Assembly (NCBI GenBank): GCA_948560485.1
Contig: CAOXUF010000007.1
Location: forward strand, 1 to 11,036
Source of the DNA: an uncultured Eubacterium sp.
GTDB lineage: Bacteria > Bacillota_A > Clostridia > Lachnospirales > Lachnospiraceae
DNA length: 11,036 bases
Direction: 5' to 3'
The translations under genes and the position numbers were made by a program. Below, one piece after another: positions 1-6,129 of this stretch (its first letter is position 1; each line of letters starts with the position of its first letter). The notes below the pieces were generated by a model. The model ran no database searches, was not told the origin of the DNA, and was given only the letters and a program-made list of their open reading frames with translations.

Positions 1-809
1 TTTACAATTATAGTTTATCATGCAATTTTTAGGGGGGGGGGCAAAAACTTTTAGAAAATATTGTTCTTATGCCAATGGAACTGTTAGGTTTGCAGTCAAT
101 TTATCCCAATACATTTTCTCTTGTGCATAACGGAGGGACTTGGTTCATTTCATGTATTCTTATCTGCTATATTGTTTTTCCGTTTGCTGTAGGGCAAATT
201 AAACAGATACAAACAATGACAAAAATTCTTTTAATGCTATTTTGTGTGGGGATTTTATTATATTCTCCGATAGTTGTGTGGAAGCTTGAATTGGGAAGCA
301 TATATAGTAATCCATATTTTAGACTTATGGAATTTTTAGTCGGTATGTTATTGGCAGCGTTAATGCCTGTAGTTCGGGAAAATAAAATAATATGTAAATT
401 TCTATTAAAAAAAATATCCATTGTCTTTGAATGCATAGCAGCAATTTGTGTAATAACAGTTGCATCAAAGCTAGAAATAGGCTCACAGAATTATATGTTA
501 TATTCATGGATTCTTTTGCCAACATTTATCTTGATACTTCCTGCACTTGCAATAGTAGAATGGAAGAAAATAGAAAATTCGCGTATTATATTATACTTAA
601 GTGAAATATCCTATACATTCTTTTTAGTACAGTTGTTTTTATGGCCAATCATGACAGTGCTAGTAAGGTCATTAGGAATACAGGCAGGTATAGCAAAAAT
701 ATTTTCTTCATTTTTAAGTTGTTTTTTATTAGCCGCATTAATTCATGAGTTAATAGAAAAACCGTTTAAAAAAAGAATTCTTCATATATATTTAATAAGA
801 AAGGACTAG
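1..809 (+). CDS. Acyltransferase-3 family membrane O-acyltransferase, 5' end outside window, frame broken at a G10 tract
   Basis: Acyltransferase-3 (OafA/YrhL-like) proteins are multi-spanning membrane enzymes that move acetyl or other acyl groups onto sugars of surface glycans. Here only the C-terminal part is seen. Downstream of position 33 the frame reads through to TAG at 807-809, with the family-typical stretch NGGTWFISCILICYIVFPF and about six further hydrophobic segments, ending in a basic tail (EKPFKKRILHIYLIRKD). The N-terminal third, with the catalytic His/Arg segment expected in this family, lies off the left edge. Positions 1-51 are open only in a different frame (reading FTIIVYHAIFRGGG), which stops at TAG 52-54 just after the G run. 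One added G or two removed would join the halves. ATG at 69 or 75 has no good Shine-Dalgarno, so internal initiation is unlikely. The gene abuts the GNAT gene (3-base gap), so they probably form one transcript. Substrate unknown. Confidence 0.8.
32..41 (+). repeat. Poly-G tract of 10 bases, candidate phase-variation repeat
   Basis: There is an uninterrupted run of ten G inside an otherwise very AT-rich coding region. Long G runs in surface-glycan enzymes are classic slipped-strand contingency loci in other bacteria. With 10 G the upstream frame ends at 52-54. With 9 G it would enter another short frame that also terminates. With 8 or 11 G it would join the acyltransferase frame. A homopolymer sequencing or assembly error is the main alternative. 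Confidence 0.75.
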
Positions 810-812
810 CAA

Positions 813-1289
813 ATGAGATTAAGAAAGTTAAAACCAGAAGACGCTTCTTTGATGTTAGAGTGGATGCATGATCAAGAAGTTGTGGCATATATGAAAACAA
901 ATTTTAAAGAAAAAACAATTAGTGATTGCGAAAAATTTATTATTTCTAGCCAAAACGATAAAAATAATCTACATATGGCTGTTGTAGATAAAAACGATGT
1001 TTATATGGGAACGGTAAGTTTGAAGAATATTATAGATGGTACTGCCGAATTTGCTATAACAGTGAGGGCTTGTGCATTCGGAAAGGGGTATTCCCGATAT
1101 GCTATGGCTGAAATCATCCGTATAGGTTTTGAAGAAAAAGGGTTATCCCAAATATACTGGTATGTCTCTTCTGAAAATAAACGTGCTATTCGGTTTTACG
1201 AAAAAAATGGTTGTCAACGTGTTAAACAAAGGGATTCAGAGCAGAATGCTTCGGTTATATGGTATCGGCAGACTCCAGAAGACCATTAG
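813..1289 (+). CDS. GNAT family N-acetyltransferase
   Basis: This is a 158-residue single-domain GNAT enzyme expected to transfer acetyl from acetyl-CoA to an amine. The start is secure: ATG at 813 follows AAGAAAGGA (797-805) by 7 bases. The acetyl-CoA binding motif A is visible as RACAFGKGYSRYA (residues 85-97, with the G-K-G loop at 90-92). The typical C-terminal motif B region is SSENKRAIRFYEKNGC (119-134), where the Asn/Arg-Phe-Tyr-x-x-x-G pattern marks the RimJ/RimL-type (Acetyltransf_3) group. Length is normal. It follows the acyltransferase by 3 bases and precedes the phosphonate operon by about 100 bases. By context it may acetylate an amino sugar of the surface glycan, as WecD- or PseH-type enzymes do, but the substrate cannot be read from the sequence. 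A ribosomal-protein or small-molecule acetyltransferase remains possible. Confidence 0.85.
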   Translation: MRLRKLKPEDASLMLEWMHDQEVVAYMKTNFKEKTISDCEKFIISSQNDKNNLHMAVVDKNDVYMGTVSLKNIIDGTAEFAITVRACAFGKGYSRYAMAEIIRIGFEEKGLSQIYWYVSSENKRAIRFYEKNGCQRVKQRDSEQNASVIWYRQTPEDH

Positions 1290-1380
1290 TTACTATAAAT
1301 AAAAAGTGCAAACATTTGAAGACAAAAATGAGACCGCAAATATTCACTATGCAACAGATGCTAATTAGCAATTAAAAATG

Positions 1381-1386
1381 AAGGAG
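1381..1386 (+). promoter_or_regulatory. Shine-Dalgarno deciding the start of the PEP mutase fusion
   Basis: AAGGAG lies 6 bases before ATG 1393. The in-frame upstream ATG at 1378 overlaps this site and has no ribosome binding site of its own. The product should therefore start MKALILNSGLGTRMG rather than five residues earlier. Confidence 0.85.
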
Positions 1387-1392
1387 AATTTA

Positions 1393-3402
1393 ATGAAAGC
1401 ACTAATCTTAAATTCCGGCCTGGGAACCCGTATGGGCGTCTTGACGTCCGAGCACCCAAAATGCATGACAGAAATATCAAACAAAGAAACAATCCTAAGC
1501 CGACAGCTAAAATTAATTGCAGGAGCCGGTATTGAAGAAGTAGTTATGACTACCGGCGCCTTTGATGCTGTACTTGTTAATTACTGTCAAAGCCTCGACA
1601 TACCAGTACATATTACCTTTGTAAAGAACCCTGTCTACAGGCAGACCAACTATATCTACTCCATTTACTGTGCCAGGGAATATCTTGATGATGACATTCT
1701 CCTCATGCACGGTGATCTTGTATTTGAACATTCAGTTTTTGAAGCCATTGTAAATAGTAATACAAGCTGTATGACTGTCAGCTCCGTACTGCCTTTGCCG
1801 GATAAGGATTTTAAAGCAGTTATACAAAAGGATCATATTACGAAAGTAGGCATTGAATTTTTTAATGAAGCAGTAGCTGCACAGCCTTTGTATCTGTTAA
1901 AAAACGCAGACTGGAAAGTATGGCTTGATAAAATAGAGGATTTCTGTAAAAATGATAAGGTAAAATGCTACGCTGAAAATGCATTTAATGAGGTATCTGA
2001 TGCCTGCCGGATCTCACCTTTAGATATTAAAAACCAGTTATGTTCCGAAATTGACAGTCCGGAAGACCTGGCAGTTGTTTCTGAAAAATTAAGAGAAATA
2101 GAGAACCGGACCGTATATATGTGCTTTTCCACAGACATGATCCACAGCGGTCATATTGCCATTATCAGGAAAGCACAGCATCTTGGCAAACTGATTATTG
2201 GTGTTTTGTCAGATGAGGCCATTGCCAGTTACAAGAGATTTCCGCTTCTTCCCTTTGAAGAACGCCGAACTATGTTTGAAAATATAAACGGAGTATACAA
2301 GGTAGTGGAACAAACTTCCCTTAGCTATAAAGAAAACCTGTTGAAATATCAGCCGGCAATCGTTGTTCACGGCGATGACTGGCTGACAGGGATACAGAAG
2401 CCAATCCGGAACGAGGTTGTTTCCGTTCTCGCTTCTTATGGTGGAAAACTTGTGGAATATCCCTATTCAAAGGATAAGAAATACATGGATCTGGAAAAAC
2501 GTGCCCGTGCTGAACTGTCTACTCCAGATATACGCCGTGCAAGGCTGAAAAAAACACTCGCCATAAAAGGACTTGTCTGTGCCATGGAGGCACACAGTGG
2601 TCTGACCGGATTGATTGTTGAAGATACTGTTGTTGAGGAAGAAGGCGGGGCCCGCCAGTTTGACGCCATGTGGATCAGCTCTCTGTGCGACTCAACTGCC
2701 AAGGGCAAACCGGATATTGAACTAGTTGACATGACATCAAGATTCCGTACAATTGATGATATCTGTGAAGTGACGACAAAACCAATTATTTTTGATGGAG
2801 ATACTGGTGGCCTGACGGAGCACTTCGTATATACGGTCCGTTCACTGGAGCGGATGGGCGTCTCCATGATTATTATAGAAGACAAAACAGGACTGAAAAA
2901 GAACTCTCTGTTTGGAAATGAAGTAGTCCAGACCCAGGCATCCATATCTGAGTTTTCCGCGAAGATTGCAGCCGGGAAAAAGGCACAGCGTACGAAAGAC
3001 TTTATGATCTGTGCACGTATTGAAAGTCTGATTCTGGAGCGTGGAATGGAGGATGCACTTGAGAGAGCTTTTGCATTTACAGAGGCAGGAGCAGACGCGA
3101 TTATGATTCACAGCCGGAAAAAAAGCCCGGAGGAGATATTCAAATTTGTGGAAAAATACCGCAGTAAAAACCAGACCACGCCAATCGTCGTTGTCCCGAC
3201 CTCTTTCAATACCGTGACAGAGGAGGAATTCAAGGCAAGAGGCGTGAACATTATCATCTATGCAAACCAGCTGACCCGTACAGGATTTCCGGCGATGCAG
3301 AATGCCGCAAAAATGATTCTTACAAACCACCGGGCAAAAGAATGCGATGATATCTGTATGCCTTTTAAGGATATCATACGCTTAATCCCGGAAGACATAT
3401 AA
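1393..3402 (+). CDS. pepM: Trifunctional fusion: NTP transferase (PntC/LicC-like) - cytidylyltransferase-like - phosphoenolpyruvate mutase
   Basis: This 669-residue protein has three domains. Residues 1-235 are a sugar-type nucleotidyltransferase (LNSGLGTRMG at 6-15, PK at 22-23, HGD with metal-type Asp108, terminal EIDSPEDL), like LicC/PntC enzymes that make CDP-choline or CMP-phosphonates. Residues 239-375 are a TagD-like cytidylyltransferase fold with HSGH at 251-254 and HGDDW. Residues 381-669 are PEP mutase, which rearranges PEP to phosphonopyruvate, the entry step of phosphonate biosynthesis. It shows the diagnostic EDK-x5-NS motif (EDKTGLKKNS, 496-505) and the Mg-binding DGDTGG (468-473). 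The middle-domain/mutase fusion is a common architecture; the extra N-terminal domain is rarer. The middle domain seems to lack the ISSTxL-type motif usual near its end: residues 357-370 read PYSKDKKYMDLEKR. It may be non-catalytic, leaving activation to the N-terminal domain. First gene of a three-gene operon; its TAA overlaps the next ribosome binding site. Cytoplasmic. Confidence 0.92.
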   Translation: MKALILNSGLGTRMGVLTSEHPKCMTEISNKETILSRQLKLIAGAGIEEVVMTTGAFDAVLVNYCQSLDIPVHITFVKNPVYRQTNYIYSIYCAREYLDDDILLMHGDLVFEHSVFEAIVNSNTSCMTVSSVLPLPDKDFKAVIQKDHITKVGIEFFNEAVAAQPLYLLKNADWKVWLDKIEDFCKNDKVKCYAENAFNEVSDACRISPLDIKNQLCSEIDSPEDLAVVSEKLREIENRTVYMCFSTDMIHSGHIAIIRKAQHLGKLIIGVLSDEAIASYKRFPLLPFEERRTMFENINGVYKVVEQTSLSYKENLLKYQPAIVVHGDDWLTGIQKPIRNEVVSVLASYGGKLVEYPYSKDKKYMDLEKRARAELSTPDIRRARLKKTLAIKGLVCAMEAHSGLTGLIVEDTVVEEEGGARQFDAMWISSLCDSTAKGKPDIELVDMTSRFRTIDDICEVTTKPIIFDGDTGGLTEHFVYTVRSLERMGVSMIIIEDKTGLKKNSLFGNEVVQTQASISEFSAKIAAGKKAQRTKDFMICARIESLILERGMEDALERAFAFTEAGADAIMIHSRKKSPEEIFKFVEKYRSKNQTTPIVVVPTSFNTVTEEEFKARGVNIIIYANQLTRTGFPAMQNAAKMILTNHRAKECDDICMPFKDIIRLIPEDI

Positions 3403-3413
3403 GGAGATACAAT

Positions 3414-4547
3414 ATGGCGCAACAAAAGATACTATCAGCTGACAATGATTATAAGGAACTTGACGAGTACCTGAAGGCAGGCGGTCACAAAAGAATACTG
3501 CTGGTATGCGGGAGTTCAATAAAGTATTTAAAGCTTGATGTTTATTTTCAGACACTGGAAGGAAGAACCGGTATTAAGGTGGTGCGCTTCAGTGGTTTTA
3601 ACCCAAACCCTTTATATGAATCGGTCGTTGAAGGTGTTAAACTTTTTCATTCCGCGAACTGCAGCATGATCATTGCGGCTGGGGGCGGCAGTGCGATTGA
3701 CACGGCAAAATGTATCAAACTTTATTCCAATATGGATGACAGGAAGAATTATCTGGAGCAGAAAATTATTCCGAATGAAACAGAACTGATGGCAATACCA
3801 ACTACTGCAGGTACCGGAAGCGAGGCAACCCGGTTTGCTGTCATATATTATAATGGAGAAAAGCAGTCTGTTGCTGATGAGAGTTGTATCCCGGCAGCTG
3901 TCCTAATGGATGCCTCTTTACTGGAAACACTTCCAGTTTATCAGAAAAAAGCTGCCATGCTTGACGCATTCTGTCATGCGCTCGAATCCTTCTGGTCAGT
4001 GAATTCAACAAAGGAAAGCAGAGAGTATGCAAAAGAGGCCATCCGGCTTATTCTGACTAATATGGATGGATATCTGGCCGGACAGTATACCGAAGCAGCC
4101 CAGATGCTGCAGGCATCAAATCTTGCCGGAAAAGCAATTAATGTCTCGCAGACAACCGCAGGGCATGCCATGTGTTATAAGCTGACAAGTCTTTATAAGG
4201 TCGCGCATGGTCACGCGGCAGCGTTATGTGTTAGAAGGCTTTGGCCATATATGATTGAAAATATTGATAATTGTACTGATTCGCGAGGGAGGAAATATCT
4301 GAATAATATTTTTCGGGAAATAGCGGAAACAATGGGCTATTCTACATCCATAGAAGCTGCTGGAAAATTCCATGCTGTCTATGATAAATTGGGATTATCT
4401 GTTCCGGCTTATGAGGAACCCGATATCAGTATATTAAAAGCATCTGTCAATCCTGTCCGCTTAAAGAATAATCCGGTTGCTTTGACAGAGAATGATATTG
4501 AAATACTTTATCGCCAAATACTTAGAAAAGAGGAAAAGCTGTTATGA
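3414..4547 (+). CDS. Iron-containing alcohol dehydrogenase, probable phosphonoacetaldehyde reductase
   Basis: This 377-residue group III (iron-dependent) alcohol dehydrogenase is predicted to reduce phosphonoacetaldehyde to 2-hydroxyethylphosphonate with NAD(P)H. The nucleotide-binding GGGSAID is at residues 90-96 and the conserved PTTAGTGSEAT at 129-139. The four expected metal ligands are Asp184, His188 (DAFCH), His251 (GHAMC) and His265 (AHGHA). Their 4- and 14-residue spacings match those of the family. The start ATG 3414 follows AAGGAGA (3401-3407), which overlaps the stop of the PEP mutase gene. Its stop codon overlaps the next ATG (ATGA), indicating translational coupling. The substrate is inferred from position between PEP mutase and phosphonopyruvate decarboxylase; PhpC-like reductases do this in other phosphonate pathways. 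The family alone would permit other short-chain aldehydes. Confidence 0.88.
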   Translation: MAQQKILSADNDYKELDEYLKAGGHKRILLVCGSSIKYLKLDVYFQTLEGRTGIKVVRFSGFNPNPLYESVVEGVKLFHSANCSMIIAAGGGSAIDTAKCIKLYSNMDDRKNYLEQKIIPNETELMAIPTTAGTGSEATRFAVIYYNGEKQSVADESCIPAAVLMDASLLETLPVYQKKAAMLDAFCHALESFWSVNSTKESREYAKEAIRLILTNMDGYLAGQYTEAAQMLQASNLAGKAINVSQTTAGHAMCYKLTSLYKVAHGHAAALCVRRLWPYMIENIDNCTDSRGRKYLNNIFREIAETMGYSTSIEAAGKFHAVYDKLGLSVPAYEEPDISILKASVNPVRLKNNPVALTENDIEILYRQILRKEEKLL

Positions 4548-5665
4548 AAGTTGAAAAGCTAATAGAAATCATCGGGGCTGATTTTTATACAGGTGTACCG
4601 GATTCCCAACTGAAGGCCCTCTGCAATTACCTGATGGATGCCTATGGGATTAATCCAAAGCATCATATAATTGCAGCAAATGAAGGAAACTGTACTGCAC
4701 TTGCGGCTGGATATCATCTTGCAACAGGCAGGATACCGGTTGTCTATATGCAGAATAGCGGTGAGGGCAATATGATTAATCCGGCAGCCTCCCTTTTAAG
4801 TGATAAGGTATATGCTATTCCGGCTGTATTTATTATTGGCTGGAGAGGAGAACCCGGTATACATGATGAGCCACAGCATATTTATCAGGGAGAAGTAACC
4901 CTGAAGCTGCTGGAGGATATGGATATAAAAGCTTTTGTAATCGGAAGGGATACTGCAGATGATGAAGTCTTAACTGTAATGAAAGAATTTAAGAGACTTC
5001 TTGCCAGGGGGAAAAATGTGGCCTTTGTAATCCGTAAGGGCGCATTATCTTATGAGAGCGGGATAAGCTATAAAAACGGTTACATTATGACACGAGAAGA
5101 GGTTATCAGGCATATTGTAAAGATATCCGGAGAAGATCCCATTATTTCTACTACAGGAAAAGCCAGCCGTGAACTGTTTGAAATTCGTACGTCCAATGGG
5201 GAAAGCCATAAATATGATTTCCTGACAGTCGGCTCTATGGGGCACAGCTCATCCATTGCGCTGGGAGTAGCATTAAATAAGCCGAATGCTAAAATATGGT
5301 GCATAGACGGCGACGGCGCTGTTCTCATGCATATGGGATCCATGGCAGTAATGGGGACGTATAAACCGAAGAATGTAATCCATATTGTTATAAATAACGA
5401 GGCGCATGAAACGGTAGGCGGCATGCCCACCGTTGCAGGCGGAGCTGACTTTGTGGCAATTGCAAAGGGCTGCGGTTATCCATATGCTTCCTGTGTGAAT
5501 ACATTTGAAGCGCTAGATAAAGAATTGGAGGCAGCCAGGAAACGAAATACACTAAGTATGATTGAAATCAAATGTGCCATCGGGGCAAGAGATGACCTTG
5601 GAAGACCGACTACAACAGCTCTTGAAAACAGGGAAAATTTTATGGAATATCTCAGAGACCTTTAG
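4544..5665 (+). CDS. ppd: Phosphonopyruvate decarboxylase (thiamine-diphosphate dependent)
   Basis: This enzyme decarboxylates phosphonopyruvate to phosphonoacetaldehyde, the irreversible step that pulls the unfavourable PEP mutase reaction forward. The product has 373 residues, the normal family length. Visible signatures are FYTGVPDS near the N-terminus (14-21), Glu47 in the AANEGN segment (cofactor-activating glutamate), and NSGEGNMINP (71-80). The ThDP/Mg motif begins with GDG at 256-258 and ends with NN at 284-285. The phosphonopyruvate/sulfopyruvate decarboxylase hallmark GIHDEPQH is also present (105-112). A sulfopyruvate decarboxylase is the closest alternative but is excluded by the PEP mutase neighbour. 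ATG 4544 overlaps the upstream TGA; AAGAGGA (4528-4534) is the ribosome binding site. Last gene of the phosphonate operon; a terminator-like hairpin follows. Confidence 0.93.
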   Translation: MKVEKLIEIIGADFYTGVPDSQLKALCNYLMDAYGINPKHHIIAANEGNCTALAAGYHLATGRIPVVYMQNSGEGNMINPAASLLSDKVYAIPAVFIIGWRGEPGIHDEPQHIYQGEVTLKLLEDMDIKAFVIGRDTADDEVLTVMKEFKRLLARGKNVAFVIRKGALSYESGISYKNGYIMTREEVIRHIVKISGEDPIISTTGKASRELFEIRTSNGESHKYDFLTVGSMGHSSSIALGVALNKPNAKIWCIDGDGAVLMHMGSMAVMGTYKPKNVIHIVINNEAHETVGGMPTVAGGADFVAIAKGCGYPYASCVNTFEALDKELEAARKRNTLSMIEIKCAIGARDDLGRPTTTALENRENFMEYLRDL

Positions 5666-5703
5666 AGCGTGTTTGAAAATTGGGAACGCTGGTCACAAAA
5701 AAA

Positions 5704-5749
5704 GCGGGGCGCGTGGGGCTGTTCAGCCCTGCCGCCAAATTCACTTTTT
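5704..5749. terminator. Bidirectional intrinsic terminator-like hairpin after ppd
   Basis: The core stem is GGGCT (5716-5720) and AGCCC (5725-5729) around GTTC. An outer GCGG/CCGC pairing (5704-5707 with 5732-5735) gives a GC-rich stem with internal loops. AAAAAAA (5697-5703) lies before it and TTTTT (5745-5749) after it, so it can act on either strand. The minus-strand version, ending in T7, is the cleaner one. It begins about 40 bases after the ppd stop codon. Confidence 0.45.
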
Positions 5750-5847
5750 GGCAATCTCCTCAAATAAAGTACATTACTATTTATAGCGAAACCCCATTTC
5801 CAATTTCATACCCATAGGGCTCTCGCAGTCCGGTCAGGGTATTTTAT

Positions 5848-5896
5848 CTAGTACTGCATTGCATAATTCACTGTTAATTACGCAATGCAGTACTAG
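5848..5896. repeat. Long inverted repeat, 21-bp arms with one mismatch
   Basis: CTAGTACTGCATTGC (5848-5862) pairs perfectly with GCAATGCAGTACTAG (5882-5896). After one mismatch, TAATT (5864-5868) pairs with AATTA (5876-5880), leaving a 7-base loop. The stem is not GC-rich and has only a four-T run after it, so a terminator is a poor explanation. A mobile-element end, an IS200/IS605-type hairpin, a MITE/REP-like unit or a protein-binding site would fit better. Confidence 0.8.
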
Positions 5897-6012
5897 TTTT
5901 ATCTTTCCTGCTCTTCAGGAAAATTTCAAAACTGATTAATAAACGAGTTACTGTAAACGGAGTAAACAGTAACATAAACGAAATAATAAAAAATAGTTTT
6001 AGAAAAACCACA

Positions 6013-6041
6013 TTGTCTGCACATACTATTTTTGGTATAGT
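6013..6041 (+). promoter_or_regulatory. Candidate sigma-A type promoter for the island genes
   Basis: TTGTCT (6013-6018) is followed after 17 bases by TATAGT (6036-6041), close to the -35/-10 consensus with optimal spacing. It lies about 90 bases upstream of the ATG at 6130 and downstream of the terminator-like hairpin, so it could drive the three closely spaced genes that follow. By eye only. Confidence 0.4.
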
Positions 6042-6112
6042 TAGTATAGAGCATAGCTTTGGGTACGATAAATTAAAGATTGAAGCAGGAGGTTACTTCC
6101 TGAAATACAAAG

Positions 6113-6120
6113 AAGGAGGT
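6113..6120 (+). promoter_or_regulatory. Strong Shine-Dalgarno deciding the start at 6130
   Basis: AAGGAGGT, an almost perfect anti-16S match, sits 9 bases before ATG 6130. The open frame extends back to a TTG at 6013, but that codon is part of the candidate promoter and has no ribosome binding site. The protein should start MCEILRSAEK. Confidence 0.85.
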
Positions 6121-6129
6121 CATCGGAAA

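Larger units (their letters stand above)
5666..6129. other. Gene-poor stretch between phosphonate operon and accessory island
   Basis: No convincing gene lies here. It holds a GC-rich terminator-like hairpin near 5704-5749, a smaller stem GCCAAA/TTTGGC (5734-5739 and 5747-5752), and the long inverted repeat at 5848-5896. A second 8-bp inverted repeat, GTTACTGT/ACAGTAAC (5947-5954 and 5966-5973), lies within a set of TAAAC-type repeats, and a candidate promoter sits at 6013-6041. The start (GAGCGTGTTTGAAAATT) and the adjoining 150 bases read like a decayed insertion-sequence end. On the minus strand an A7 run gives T7 after the hairpin, but no transposase remnant can be proven. Confidence 0.5.

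Noticed and set aside
1360..1369. GCTAATTAGC palindrome before the phosphonate operon
   Set aside because: It is only 10 bases in an AT-rich spacer, likely by chance; no convincing -35/-10 pair was found beside it.
2463..3330. Long minus-strand open frames opposite the PEP mutase domain
   Set aside because: The plus-strand protein has strong family motifs throughout, and the antisense frames have none and lack ribosome binding sites.
5562..5786. 74-residue ORF overlapping the end of ppd
   Set aside because: It lies half inside the clear ppd gene in another frame and has no family resemblance; it is a shadow frame.
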